Of a stretch of DNA of 64,000 nt, positions 42,282-50,938 are shown one piece after another (positions within the stretch are counted from its first letter, which is position 1; each line of letters begins with the position of its first letter). Made by a program: the position numbers and the translations under genes. Location: assembly GCA_028867785.1 (NCBI GenBank), contig JAGWFS010000006.1, forward strand, positions 62,001 through 126,000. The letters run 5' to 3'. A model generated the notes under the pieces. The model did no database searches. It was not told the origin of the DNA and was given only the letters and a program-made list of their open reading frames with translations. Source of the DNA: Nitrososphaerota archaeon (GTDB taxonomy: Archaea; Thermoproteota; Nitrososphaeria; Nitrososphaerales; Nitrosopumilaceae).

Positions 42282-42456
42282 AAAATGATTCTAAGATGAT
42301 ATGCTATTAAAGCAAATTCAAAACACAATTTAAGGTTCTGACAGAGCTGCATCAATTATGAATGATTTTGTTGATTTTTCTGTTTCCTTCAGTTGATGGA
42401 TTTTAATTTCCATTAGACATTGACTTCTTTCAGTTTTAGATTTCGTTAACTGAAGT

Positions 42457-42708
42457 TTATGGAATCGTATGATATTTGACGCCCGCAGCACCGCATCCTA
42501 TGGCAAAAGCAACTACAACTGCCACTATAATTGCTCCGTACAGTTGTGCTGTAGCCATTGGAGTACATCCAATGTATGTGTAAGCTTGTGCTCCACATGG
42601 TTGTCCTGTTGATGTTGTCTGTGCAAAGACTAAGTTTGTACCTGCTATGGCAACTATGCTTATCGTCATGATGACGCCAGCTAGTTTTGCTGTACCTAGG
42701 TAAACCAT
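42457..42708 (-). CDS. Small two-TM membrane protein
   Basis: 83 residues: an N-terminal signal/TM segment ('LAGVIMTISIVAIAGTNLVFAQ'), a short loop with two Cys ('GQPCGAQAYTYIGCTP'), and a second TM helix ('LYGAIIVAVVVAFAIGCGAAG'). Signal cleavage after 'VFAQ' is possible, leaving a small one-TM subunit. It might be a small subunit of a membrane complex. The ATG follows a TATA-like TTTATGACATGG only weakly. Unknown function. Confidence 0.65.
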   Translation of the reverse strand: MVYLGTAKLAGVIMTISIVAIAGTNLVFAQTTSTGQPCGAQAYTYIGCTPMATAQLYGAIIVAVVVAFAIGCGAAGVKYHTIP

Positions 42709-42982
42709 GTCATAAATAGCACGTCGTGATATTTACGGATGTCTGGAACTTGCGATTTTTACATCAGAACAAGAAAACCGGGCACGAAGGAATTTGTTTA
42801 ACAGTCTTGGCTTCTGTAAAATATTCCAGCATTAAGACTTCATTAACTGGCCGTACAACGAAAGATGGTTACTGGCTAAAACTGCTCTCCTAAGTTTTAT
42901 TTAATTTGTAAATGACAGAAAGATGTTCTATTATATTACTTCCAGTTCTTCATAAGCAGAGTCATACTATTTCTACTCATAC

Positions 42983-43126
42983 ATGGCAGATGAAGGAACA
43001 GTCGTCTTTCTATTTCTGTGGGCTATCATAGCAACCATAGTTGTAATTGTTCTCATTCGCAGAAACAAGAGAACTGCACTTGATCTTCCAAACTTGAAGT
43101 CAAACAAACAAAAACATTCCAATTAG
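42983..43126 (+). CDS. Small single-TM protein (47 aa)
   Basis: A short ORF below the usual size cutoff: 'MADEGTVVFLFLWAIIATI', then 'VVIVLIRRNKRTALD' and a polar, Lys-rich tail. One TM helix of about 20 residues with basic residues after it (positive-inside), a typical small membrane protein. The ATG lies in a 470-base gap with no other plus-strand gene on the left. Likely real, function unknown. Confidence 0.5.
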   Translation: MADEGTVVFLFLWAIIATIVVIVLIRRNKRTALDLPNLKSNKQKHSN

Positions 43127-43176
43127 CCCAAAATACATTACGTGGCGATATTGCTCAGGTACTAGGTACTTTTTCC

Positions 43177-43455
43177 ATGTTAAATGATTATGAGGAATTG
43201 ATGCTTCTGTCAACCACTTCAAGACAAGGATCACTAGATTTGCTCGGCATAAAAGAGGACATGGTACATTTCATTGAGGTCAAGAGCAAGGATACTAATC
43301 TTTCAACGAAAGAACGAAAATTGAAGAAACTTGTTGATGCTGGCAGAGTTCAGTATATCGTAAAAGACGCTGAGTTACCAGCCGAGTTCAAATTGGAAGA
43401 TAGGTATTTGAGAAATAATCATTCCAACTTAACGCCTGAAACCTCTATGAGTTAG
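43177..43455 (+). CDS. PD-(D/E)XK-like nuclease fragment or small protein
   Basis: 92 residues from ATG. 'GSLDLLGIKEDMVHFIEVKSKDTNLS' has the spacing of a PD-(D/E)XK core (Asp, then E-x-K), as in VRR-NUC, Hjc-like and RecB-type nucleases. In the same frame upstream, sequence up to about 43084 stays open and reads 'RGDIAQVLGTFS' directly before the ATG, which looks like the missing N-terminal helix of such a nuclease, but no start codon precedes it. So the gene may be truncated or frameshifted at the 5' end, or start at a rare codon. Confidence 0.5.
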   Translation: MLNDYEELMLLSTTSRQGSLDLLGIKEDMVHFIEVKSKDTNLSTKERKLKKLVDAGRVQYIVKDAELPAEFKLEDRYLRNNHSNLTPETSMS

Positions 43456-43532
43456 GTAAAATCAACCGTAACTTTACATCCATTTTCTAATGCTAGAAAA
43501 CCAACCGCTTCTTTACAACCAAAACAAGTCAA
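43452..43532 (-). CDS. Very short ORF with CxxC motif, doubtful
   Basis: 26 codons from TTG: 'LTCFGCKEAVGFLALENGCK' then 'VTVDFT'. The C-x2-C and balanced composition suggest the end of a zinc-binding or iron-sulfur protein, perhaps a remnant. It overlaps the stop of the plus-strand nuclease-like ORF by four bases. Low confidence. Confidence 0.25.
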   Translation of the reverse strand: MTCFGCKEAVGFLALENGCKVTVDFT

Positions 43533-43617
43533 TGATTTGACCCTCTAACTATCACGTCAGATTTCACTAGGAGTGATTTTTTCACACTTAAATTACGGTC
43601 AGAAGCCGACATCTTTT

Positions 43618-43899
43618 ATGAACATGCCCAAGGAGATCAGAAGGTATTGCCCCAAGTGTAAGAAGCATACCTTACAGAAGGTTTCCTTGTACAAGGCAGG
43701 AAAGAGAAGAGGCTCTGCAATCGGTGAAAGAAGACACGCCGAGGACAAAAAGGGATACGGCGGTCAGAAATTCCCAAAGCTTGCCAAGCCGGCAAAGACC
43801 ACAAAGAAGATGACGCCAATCTTTCTGTGTCCCGAATGTAAAAAGAAATTTAACGTGGCAGGAATAAGACTAAGAAAGTTAGAGTTGGTAGCACAATGA
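43618..43899 (+). CDS. rpl44e: 50S ribosomal protein L44e
   Basis: 94-residue large-subunit protein starting 'MNMPKEIRRYCPKCKKHTLQK', with a zinc ribbon made of CPKC and CPEC, 'RRGSAIGERRHAEDKKGYGGQKFPK' in the centre and a basic end. It lies near the E-site. The ATG at 43618 is chosen over upstream in-frame ATG since the family begins here; a TATA-like TTAAATTA is about 28 bases upstream. It overlaps rps27e by four bases, the common archaeal L44e-S27e pair. Confidence 0.96.
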   Translation: MNMPKEIRRYCPKCKKHTLQKVSLYKAGKRRGSAIGERRHAEDKKGYGGQKFPKLAKPAKTTKKMTPIFLCPECKKKFNVAGIRLRKLELVAQ

Positions 43900-44093
43900 A
43901 AAAAGCTCATGTTCTCATCCCAAAGCCTGGAAGCAAGTTCCAGAGGGTCCAGTGCAAGGAATGCGGGGAGGAAAGCGTTGTTTATTCTCATGTATCTACT
44001 ACAGTTGCATGCAAGGCATGCGGCAATACACTGGCAGAGCCAACAGGTTCCATTGCGGAAATTAACGGCAAAGTACTAGGCAGTGCCGAGTAG
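43896..44093 (+). CDS. rps27e: 30S ribosomal protein S27e
   Basis: 65 residues with one zinc ribbon: C-x2-C ('VQCKECGEESVVYSH') and C-x2-C ('VACKACGNTLAEPTGS'), the family core. Usual order after L44e, overlapping by four bases. Its stop overlaps that of cobY (convergent) by about 18 bases. Confidence 0.96.
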   Translation: MKKAHVLIPKPGSKFQRVQCKECGEESVVYSHVSTTVACKACGNTLAEPTGSIAEINGKVLGSAE

Positions 44094-44660
44094 CTCAAAG
44101 TCCCTTTTTGTGTTAAGGTTTATCGCAACACGCTTGTCATCAATTATGATATATGATTCCCTTACGGATTTCATGTCTACGACATCTCTTGGGTTTACAA
44201 TAGATATTCCGGTAAATGCACATTCCTTTCCGTCATAGATTACAAGATATTCTGGTTTGACTCCAACCAGGTCCAAGAATTTCTTGCTTGCAAGAACACT
44301 TGCCCAAGGCTGCCTGCCTTCAAAATGATTTACAATTTTTTGCACAATTTCAGAATCCAGCAGTGCAAGATCCCCGGATACTACAAACACGTGTTCGCTG
44401 AAATTTTTCAGGGCCTCGCTTAGGTCCTCGACGTATCCGTTTCCCCCTGTTTCAATTGTTTGCATGCCAAGCCCCCTGACAAACTCTGCAGTCTTTGGCG
44501 CATTTCTGCTTGTAGCACAAATTATTTTTGTAAAGCACCCGGATTCTTCCAGTGCGGAAATGACGTGCTGTACCACGGGTTTTTTGTATTTCAAGAGCAG
44601 TTTCTCCTGGACAGATTCCATCCTTGTACCCTTGCCCCCACACATTACAAGTCCTATCAT
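44076..44660 (-). CDS. cobY: Adenosylcobinamide-phosphate guanylyltransferase, archaeal CobY
   Basis: Transfers GMP to adenosylcobinamide phosphate in the nucleotide-loop assembly of cobalamin. The 194-residue nucleotidyltransferase has 'LVMCGGKGTRMES' (GTP loop), 'EKLLLKYKKPVVQHVI', 'VSGDLALLDSEIV' (metal Asp) and 'FTGISIVN'. CobY replaces the bacterial CobU in archaea. It is the last gene of a five-gene cobalamin operon, overlapping cobS by four bases. GTP specificity is inferred from the operon. Confidence 0.9.
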   Translation of the reverse strand: MIGLVMCGGKGTRMESVQEKLLLKYKKPVVQHVISALEESGCFTKIICATSRNAPKTAEFVRGLGMQTIETGGNGYVEDLSEALKNFSEHVFVVSGDLALLDSEIVQKIVNHFEGRQPWASVLASKKFLDLVGVKPEYLVIYDGKECAFTGISIVNPRDVVDMKSVRESYIIIDDKRVAINLNTKRDFELLGTA

Positions 44661-45382
44661 CTTGATGCAAATACTATGAGAGATGCTAGTCTTACAAGTT
44701 CATTGCTTGCCCCAAAGACGTCTCCGGAAATCCCCCCAAAGCTCCTGTTTGAGACAGCAAGGAGCAGAAAGGACATGCCAACTGCTACACCAGTTACTAT
44801 AATTCCCGTAATGCCCCCAAGAACTACTGCTGGTACGATTGCCAGTGCAGAGGCTGCGGCCAGTTTGGCAGGACTTTTCATGTATTGGGCAAACGGAGAG
44901 CTGAGGCCCTGCCATGCAGATGAGCCTCGATTTGCCTGCAGTACCATTGCAAATTTTGCCATGAGCTCACTTACCAGTATGGCTTCAAAGAGCGCAAATC
45001 CCTTCATCATGGATATTGACATTATCATTCCTGCCACATACAGCACCACGGTAACCACCCCTGCCGAGCCCACTGCCGGGTCCCTCATTGCCTTGAGTTT
45101 CTTCTCCTTTGTTCCTTTTGCCATCATGCCGTCTGCAAAATCGCATAGTGCGTCGGTGTGGTGTATTCCTGTCATGATGACAAGTGCGCCTGTCAGAACA
45201 AGGCCTACAATGAGCGGCTGCACATACAGAGACAGTCCGTAACCCGCGCCGCCAATCAGTAATCCAATGATTGCGCCTGCAACCGGGAAGAGATACATGT
45301 TTTTTGCAACAACGTCAAGCTCAGCTCCCTTTGACGGAATAATTGTTAGAAATGAGATTACAGACGAGATTCCCTTAAGCAA
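44657..45382 (-). CDS. cobS: Adenosylcobinamide-GDP ribazoletransferase
   Basis: Joins adenosylcobinamide-GDP to the lower-ligand riboside (phosphate) to give cobalamin (phosphate). 241 residues, integral membrane (about five to six TM helices): 'ISSVISFLTIIPSK', 'HTDALCDFADGMMAKGTKEKKLKAMRDPAVGSAGVV' with the Asp-rich catalytic motif D-x-x-D-G, and 'SELMAKFAMVLQ'. Overlaps cbiB by eight bases and cobY by four. Confidence 0.94.
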   Translation of the reverse strand: MLKGISSVISFLTIIPSKGAELDVVAKNMYLFPVAGAIIGLLIGGAGYGLSLYVQPLIVGLVLTGALVIMTGIHHTDALCDFADGMMAKGTKEKKLKAMRDPAVGSAGVVTVVLYVAGMIMSISMMKGFALFEAILVSELMAKFAMVLQANRGSSAWQGLSSPFAQYMKSPAKLAAASALAIVPAVVLGGITGIIVTGVAVGMSFLLLAVSNRSFGGISGDVFGASNELVRLASLIVFASR

Positions 45383-46367
45383 GATTCCACCATCCCAGGT
45401 AATACAAAGCCATGATCACGGGAATTGCAAACAGCCCGGCAAACAGGACAGATGTAACTTTCATCACAGATATGGCTGTCTTGAAATGTTTCTCTGTGAA
45501 TTCCGTGCTGCCGTCACCCAGGATATAGTGATCCAGTTTTTCAAATTTCACCCCGAGTGCGCCTGCCATCGTGGCCATCGGATATCCTGCATTTGGACTC
45601 TCGGTTTTCGGGCCGTCCCGCTTCATCACTTCGGCAGAGTGCCTCCAGTTGCACCCTACAATCACGCTTGCAAGTACCATAATCATGCTTGTCAGCCTTG
45701 ACGGTACAAAGTTGAGTACCTTGTCGCAGTTTGCCCCAAACCAGCCCAGGTTCCTGAAAAGATCAGTCTTGTATCCAATCATGGAATCTGCAGTGTTTAC
45801 AGCCCTGTAGGCAAAGGCGCCTGCAAGCCCAAAGAATGCAAAGTAGAACAGCGGGCCCGTTATGCCGTCTACAATATTTTCGCTTATGCTCTCAAGTGTT
45901 GCAGATATGATGTGCTGTCTGTCCAGGTTCTTTGTGTTTCTTTTTACTATCATTGATAATTTTTCCCTTGCCCCGTCCAGATCATTTTTAGAAAGGGAAT
46001 CCATGATTTGCGACGCATGTCTTTGCATGCCCTTGATTGCAATCGTAGTTTTTAACAGTAGCCCAACTGCAGAGACAGAAGCTGTCAAGACTAGAACTTT
46101 GAAAATTCCATTTAGATCAAGAGTATCCACGTAGGCAAGCGTGTGGCCTACAGAATACGCCAGAGCAACAACAAGCGCAGTTACAGAAACGACGAGAATC
46201 GCTCCCGCCAGTTTTTCAAAGCGTGGACTGTCTGATCTTGCCAGTGGTGCAAGCTTGCCTATCAGGATTCCAATCCAGGCCGTTGGATGGTACCTGTTCT
46301 TTGGATCTCCAAGGACTAGATCTAGTGTGACAGCAAACACAATCGAAAGTACAAGTATCATCATCAT
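45375..46367 (-). CDS. cbiB: Adenosylcobinamide-phosphate synthase
   Basis: Attaches aminopropanol (phosphate) to adenosylcobyric acid. 330-residue membrane protein with multiple TM helices and the family motifs 'LDLVLGDPKNRYHPTAWIG' near the N-terminus, 'RQHIISATLESISENIVDG' in the middle (E-S-x-x-E-N-x-x-D), 'GPLFYFAFFGLAGAFAYRAVNTADSMIGYK' and 'PNAGYPMATMAGALGVK'. Adjacent CobD supplies its aminopropanol-phosphate substrate and CobQ supplies the corrinoid. Confidence 0.95.
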   Translation of the reverse strand: MMMILVLSIVFAVTLDLVLGDPKNRYHPTAWIGILIGKLAPLARSDSPRFEKLAGAILVVSVTALVVALAYSVGHTLAYVDTLDLNGIFKVLVLTASVSAVGLLLKTTIAIKGMQRHASQIMDSLSKNDLDGAREKLSMIVKRNTKNLDRQHIISATLESISENIVDGITGPLFYFAFFGLAGAFAYRAVNTADSMIGYKTDLFRNLGWFGANCDKVLNFVPSRLTSMIMVLASVIVGCNWRHSAEVMKRDGPKTESPNAGYPMATMAGALGVKFEKLDHYILGDGSTEFTEKHFKTAISVMKVTSVLFAGLFAIPVIMALYYLGWWNLA

Positions 46368-47200
46368 TTCAAGAGATCTCCTATTGCTTTCATGTCAAGA
46401 CTGGATTTTACAACGCGACTTAAATGCTCTATCTCCCGGTCAAGCAGTTTGATATATTTTGCAGTAAATGATACTTGTTTTGGGTTTGCGTGCAACGAGT
46501 CCTCTTCGGGTATGTCAAATTTTAAGAGTGGAACTGTTCCAAGCACGGGCCTGCCAGTCTTGCGTTTTAAAAATGAAAATCCCGGTCGCAGAATCTTGGG
46601 ATCTCCCCGGAATTTGTTTATCACATAGCCCTTGACGAGCCTCCTGTCTTCAAGCAGTTCCAGCGTACCTACTAGGCTGGCAAAGGTTCCCCCCCTGTCT
46701 ATGTCAGATACTAGGATTACGGGCGATGAGCAGTGTTTTGCCATCTTCATGTTGGCAATATCGTATTTTTGCATGTTTATCTCTGCAGGAGAACCTGCAC
46801 CTTCCAAGACGACCAGATCGTATCTAGACCTTAGACTGTCAAGGGACTTTGTTGCAATATCAAGCCCTTTTGTCAGAACAAATCTTTTGTAATATTCATC
46901 GGCGTGCATTTTTTTGTAGCGCTTTCCCATGACAAAGACCTCGCTTTTGTAGTCCCCAAGAGGCTTTAGCATGATTGGATTCATGTGTGGAGAGATCTCT
47001 GTCCTTGCTGCAATGGCTTGGATTGCCTGGGCCCGGGAGATCTCAAAACCTCTTCCACGATAAGAATAGGACGACATGTTTTGTGACTTGAATGGAGCTG
47101 CCCTGTAGCCCTTGTCTGCAAAAATTCTGCACAGTGCTGTCACAAGAGTCGTCTTGCCTGCGCCAGAAGATGTTCCCTGGATCATCAGTGTCTTTGTCAT
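46364..47200 (-). CDS. cobQ: Cobyric acid synthase, synthetase half only (no glutaminase domain)
   Basis: CobQ (CbiP) amidates four side chains of adenosylcobyrinic acid a,c-diamide. The N-terminal ATP-dependent synthetase is clear: 'LMIQGTSSGAGKTTLVTALCRIF' P-loop, 'APFKSQNMSSYSYRGRGFEISRAQAIQAIAA', 'NPIMLKPLGDYKSEVFVMGK', 'VVLEGAGSPAEIN' and 'VSDIDRGGTFASLVGT'. A complete CobQ has about 480-510 residues with a C-terminal class I glutaminase; this one is only 278 and has no Cys/His/Glu of such a domain. The next gene overlaps by four bases, so the domain is not simply split off downstream. It may use free ammonia or a separate glutaminase. Confidence 0.85.
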   Translation of the reverse strand: MTKTLMIQGTSSGAGKTTLVTALCRIFADKGYRAAPFKSQNMSSYSYRGRGFEISRAQAIQAIAARTEISPHMNPIMLKPLGDYKSEVFVMGKRYKKMHADEYYKRFVLTKGLDIATKSLDSLRSRYDLVVLEGAGSPAEINMQKYDIANMKMAKHCSSPVILVSDIDRGGTFASLVGTLELLEDRRLVKGYVINKFRGDPKILRPGFSFLKRKTGRPVLGTVPLLKFDIPEEDSLHANPKQVSFTAKYIKLLDREIEHLSRVVKSSLDMKAIGDLLK

Positions 47201-48276
47201 ATCTTTCCCAATTCTCTGACAAGTTTTTGGTTTTCGCCGTGGGTTCTTACGGCAACTCGAATGAACTTGTCATTTAATCCCTTGAACGAGCTGCAGTCTC
47301 GTATCAGTATGTTTTTTTTCAACAGTTTTTTTTGTAGTTGTTTTGAGTTTTTCTGTGACTTTATCAAGACAAAGTTTGCATCAGAGTCATAGCACTGAAA
47401 TCCGCTAATCTTTGATATTGAATTTTTCAGGAATTTTCGCTCTTTTTCAACCAGTCTTCTTGTCTTTTCTAGGTGTGATCTGCTCGACAATGCCTTTGTT
47501 GCAGCCTCCTGGGCAATGCCGCTCACATTCCATGGAATCTTTATCCTGTTTAGGATCTCAACCATCTTTTTGCTCCCAAGCCCATATCCCACCCGAAGGC
47601 CTGCAAGCCCAAAGGATTTCGTCATCGACCTCAGGATGAAGAGATTGTCAAATTTGCGTAATTTCGATACAATGCTTTCCTTTGGATTTGACGCAAGTTC
47701 AATGAAACATTCGTCAACAAAGACCAGAGCAGAACTGGCGTGTGATGCATCCAGTATCCTGAGCATGTTTTTTTGGCTTACAAGTACTCCGGTCGGATTG
47801 TTGGGATTGCAGACAAAGATGCAATGATTTTTTGGAATAGCTTTGAGAAAGTCGTCAATGTCATAATTGAGATTCATGGTTTCAAAGTGTGAGACCTTGG
47901 CGTCATTGAGTCTTGCAGCAGATTCGTATTCCCCAAAGGTAGGTATTGGAATTAGCGCATTACGTTTGCCCAAGAATGCCTTGCAAAAGTTGTAGATTAT
48001 CTCGGTTGCGCCGTTGCCTACAATTATCTGATCTTTTTGAATACCAGTGTATTTTTGCAAGCTGCTTTTCAGTTTGGCTGAATCAGAATCTGGATATATG
48101 GAAAACAACGCCGAGGTTTTTTTCAAGTTGTTTCTTATCGATGCAGGAAATCCGAGTGGGTTCACATTTGAGCTAAAGTCCAGTATCTTTGGATCAAACC
48201 CCATTCCCGCAGAGTATATTCCGCCATGAGCTACGTTCCTGTGATTTGCAACAGATGGTGATACTCCCAGCCTCAA
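47197..48276 (-). CDS. cobD: L-threonine-O-3-phosphate decarboxylase
   Basis: PLP enzyme that makes (R)-1-amino-2-propanol phosphate for CbiB. 359 residues of the aminotransferase fold-type I, with the CobD-type N-terminal 'NVAHGGIYSAGMGFDPKILDFSSNVNPLG' (HGG motif), 'VGNGATEIIYNFCKAFLG', 'CNPNNPTGVLVSQ', 'VFVDECFIEL' and the Schiff-base Lys in 'LRSMTKSFGLAGLRVGYGLG'. HisC is a paralogue in this window, but the HGG motif and the operon context point to CobD. First gene of the operon; 89 bases from the divergent asd. Confidence 0.88.
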   Translation of the reverse strand: MRLGVSPSVANHRNVAHGGIYSAGMGFDPKILDFSSNVNPLGFPASIRNNLKKTSALFSIYPDSDSAKLKSSLQKYTGIQKDQIIVGNGATEIIYNFCKAFLGKRNALIPIPTFGEYESAARLNDAKVSHFETMNLNYDIDDFLKAIPKNHCIFVCNPNNPTGVLVSQKNMLRILDASHASSALVFVDECFIELASNPKESIVSKLRKFDNLFILRSMTKSFGLAGLRVGYGLGSKKMVEILNRIKIPWNVSGIAQEAATKALSSRSHLEKTRRLVEKERKFLKNSISKISGFQCYDSDANFVLIKSQKNSKQLQKKLLKKNILIRDCSSFKGLNDKFIRVAVRTHGENQKLVRELGKI

Positions 48277-48365
48277 TATCTTCCTGATATCACGCGGGTA
48301 TTTACTTGTATTTTGGATTTGCCACAGCTAAAGGAATATTAATTGTATGAGGAGAATTTTTCATT

Positions 48366-49445
48366 ATGAAGAAACGGGTAGCTATCATAGGCGTTACCGG
48401 GGCAGTAGGACAAGAGTTCGTAACAGCCCTGAACAACCACCCACTGTTTGAGGTAAAACAGATAGCTGCGTCTGAAAGATCTGCGTCAAAAAAGTTTGTA
48501 GATGCGATAAGGGATCCAAACAGCGGAATTCTCAGATGGCACATCAGGGATGCAATTCCCGATTATGTCAAAGATATGACAATAGAGTCGGTAGACGACA
48601 TCAAGCCTGAAAATCTTGATTTGATATTTAGTTCCGTAGAAAGCGAGGCTGCAAGGGAGATAGAGTCCAAGTTTGCAAAATATGTGCCTGTAATCAGCAC
48701 CTCTGCAGCACACAGGTACGAGCCTGACGTACCCATTCTGATTCCTGGAATAAATGATGATCATGTCGCGCTCTTGGATCAGCAGAGAAAAAACAGGGGA
48801 TGGAAGGGATTTGTCGCACCGCTGCCAAACTGCACCACCACAGGCCTTGCAATCACTATGAAGCCCCTTTTGGACAAGTTCGGGGTTCTAAAGATAATCA
48901 TGACGTCAATGCAGTCAATGTCCGGGGGAGGAAGGTCTCCCGGCGTATCCGCGTTGGATATCACAGATAACATTATTCCATATATTCCAAAGGAGGAAGA
49001 CAAGGTAAGGCTTGAAACCGGGAAGATCCTCGGCAAGCTGGTGGACGGAAAGATAGATCCCGCCAAGATGCGAGTCAGCTGCACGTGCACAAGAGTACCG
49101 GTGATTGATGGGCATACAGAGGCTGTCTTCATAGAGACGGCAACCCACACCGATCCAGAAGGCGTAAAGAATGCAATGAAAGAATTTTCCAACAAGGTCA
49201 GCGTAGCGGGCCTGCCTTCTGCTCCAAAGGAATACCTCATGGTCAACGAGGATCCGACAAGGCCACAGCCAAGACTGGATCGTGAAATAAATGACGGCAT
49301 GACAACAGTTGTTGGCAGGATCAGAGAAGACACGGTCTTTGACAACGGGATAAAATACGTACTGTTTTCACACAACGAGAAGATGGGTTCTGCAAAGGGA
49401 GCCGTGCTGCTGGCCGAGATGTTGCACAAGAAGGGATACATCTAA
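48366..49445 (+). CDS. asd: Aspartate-semialdehyde dehydrogenase
   Basis: Reduces aspartyl phosphate for lysine, threonine and methionine synthesis. 359 residues of the archaeal/fungal-type Asd: 'RVAIIGVTGAVGQEFVTALN' (NADP loop), 'VISTSAAHRYEPDVPILIPGIN', the nucleophile Cys in 'APLPNCTTTGLAI', 'SMQSMSGGGRSPGVSALDITDNIIPYIP', then the His-containing 'RVPVIDGHTEAVFIET'. Divergent from cobD, with a shared 89-base intergenic promoter region. Supplies the precursor that ends in threonine (ThrC here at 4.7-5.9 kb), whose phosphate form is CobD's substrate. Confidence 0.96.
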   Translation: MKKRVAIIGVTGAVGQEFVTALNNHPLFEVKQIAASERSASKKFVDAIRDPNSGILRWHIRDAIPDYVKDMTIESVDDIKPENLDLIFSSVESEAAREIESKFAKYVPVISTSAAHRYEPDVPILIPGINDDHVALLDQQRKNRGWKGFVAPLPNCTTTGLAITMKPLLDKFGVLKIIMTSMQSMSGGGRSPGVSALDITDNIIPYIPKEEDKVRLETGKILGKLVDGKIDPAKMRVSCTCTRVPVIDGHTEAVFIETATHTDPEGVKNAMKEFSNKVSVAGLPSAPKEYLMVNEDPTRPQPRLDREINDGMTTVVGRIREDTVFDNGIKYVLFSHNEKMGSAKGAVLLAEMLHKKGYI

Positions 49446-49521
49446 ACCGGAAGCAAATTTTGGAAAAATTATAATAACAAGTTTATTAAGATCCATTTAT
49501 TCACAATAAATGGTGTTTTGA

Positions 49522-49980
49522 ATGGCAAAAGTTGATGATTTGGATATGATAATTTTATCGGAATTATCCCAGGATGCAAACATATCGGTACCGCGAATTT
49601 CAAAGAAGATCAACGTAAACTCGTCCGTTGTCTACAGCAGAATCAAGAGGCTCATCAAGAGGAAGCTCATTGAACGCTTTACCATAGTGGTAAATGACAG
49701 GGAGCTTGGTTACACTGTAAAAGCACTGACAGGCATAAACATGGACTCTAAGATGAGAGATCACGTGATTGAGGAATTATTGAAGATATCAGAGGTAAGA
49801 GAGATTTCAGAGGTAACGGGCAGGTTTGACATCATAGTTACAATGTATGCCAGGAATCTCGACGAGATGCACAGGCTCATCTCAGAAAGGGTCGGGCGCA
49901 TACAGGGGGTCCAGCGCTCCGAGAGCTTCATTGAGATGAAAAGGACCACAAAACCCATGCCTTACAAGGCTAGCAAATAG
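49522..49980 (+). CDS. Lrp/AsnC-family transcriptional regulator
   Basis: 152 residues: N-terminal winged HTH ('DDLDMIILSELSQDANISVPRISKKINVNSSVVYSRIKRLIKRKLIERF') followed by a RAM ligand-binding domain ('KALTGINMDSKMRDHVIEELLKISEVREISEVTGRFDIIVTM'). It probably binds an amino acid or other small ligand and controls metabolism genes. Starts ATG at 49522 with AT-rich upstream (TATA-like ATTATAATAAC at 49468-49478). Neighbours asd and ctaB give no clear target. Confidence 0.93.
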   Translation: MAKVDDLDMIILSELSQDANISVPRISKKINVNSSVVYSRIKRLIKRKLIERFTIVVNDRELGYTVKALTGINMDSKMRDHVIEELLKISEVREISEVTGRFDIIVTMYARNLDEMHRLISERVGRIQGVQRSESFIEMKRTTKPMPYKASK

Positions 49981-50029
49981 TCCGCATTTTCAAGCTATAA
50001 ATAACAAAAGGCTCAAAAAAGAGAAGAGC

Positions 50030-50938
50030 GTGCTAACAACAAAAGCCAGTTCAAGAATCAAGACGTACTATGAAGTAACCAAGCCGAAGATATGGTACCT
50101 TCTGGTCTTTACCGCAATGGGCGCGACGTATACTGCTTCTAATATTTATCACATCCCGGTCTCTGCACTGACGTGGGCACTTGTCACCTTTGGAGTCATT
50201 GCAGGCTCTGCTGCAGCCAACACACTGACAAACTACAATGACAGAGACATTGATGCAATAATGGAGAGGACAAAGGAGAGACCGCTTCCAAGCAGGAGAA
50301 TCTATCCTGCAAACAAGGCGCTGTACTTTGGATTAATTCTTGCTGGGATATCTCTTGTTTGTGCATTTGCAATAAACACATGGGCAGGCATCTTCATGGC
50401 GTTTGGACTTGCAGACAACATCCTGGTTTACAGCAAACTGCTAAAGCGAAGAAGCAGAACCAACATTGTTCTTGGAGGATTCTCAGGCGGGGCTCCTGCA
50501 ATGATTGGCTATGTTGCAGTAACAACAACAGGACTCTGGGATCTGGGGCTGGTCATGGCGGGACTGGTCTTTGTCTGGATTCCAATGCACATCTGGAGTC
50601 TGACATTGCATGTCAAGGACGATTACAACAAAGTAAAGGTACCCATGCTTACTGCAGTCGAGTCTGAAAAGACATCGGTTCGGGTAATTGCCGGAACTAC
50701 ACTGATGATGGTGCTGTTCAGCGTATTGCCATTTTTCATGGTAGACAGTTCCGGAAAGCACCTGTTTCACGAGATCTATCTTTACAGTGCGATAGCATCA
50801 GGTGCGATAATGGTTGCACTGAGTCTGTGGCTACTTGTCAAGCCTTCTGAGAGAGCATCATGGACGCTCTTCAAGTTTTCAAGTCCGTATCTTGCAATCT
50901 TGTTTATTGCGTTGATGGTGGACTCTGTCCTAAGATAG
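50030..50938 (+). CDS. ctaB: Protoheme IX farnesyltransferase (heme O synthase)
   Basis: Adds a farnesyl group to heme B, giving heme O for terminal oxidases. 302 residues with about nine TM helices of the UbiA superfamily. First Asp-rich motif 'TNYNDRDIDAIMERTKERPLP' (N-x-x-D-x-x-D) and the CtaB signature around 'WIPMHIWSLTLHVKDDYNKVKVPML' (the second, D-D-Y-x-K-x-x-x-P-M) are clear. GTG start at 50030. Its stop overlaps ubiD's by nine bases (convergent). Suggests a heme-copper oxidase with A/O-type heme in this organism. Confidence 0.95.
   Translation: MLTTKASSRIKTYYEVTKPKIWYLLVFTAMGATYTASNIYHIPVSALTWALVTFGVIAGSAAANTLTNYNDRDIDAIMERTKERPLPSRRIYPANKALYFGLILAGISLVCAFAINTWAGIFMAFGLADNILVYSKLLKRRSRTNIVLGGFSGGAPAMIGYVAVTTTGLWDLGLVMAGLVFVWIPMHIWSLTLHVKDDYNKVKVPMLTAVESEKTSVRVIAGTTLMMVLFSVLPFFMVDSSGKHLFHEIYLYSAIASGAIMVALSLWLLVKPSERASWTLFKFSSPYLAILFIALMVDSVLR

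Noticed and set aside
50359-50667. 102-codon ORF within ctaB
   Set aside because: Shadow frame of an integral membrane protein gene with clear CtaB motifs in the true frame.
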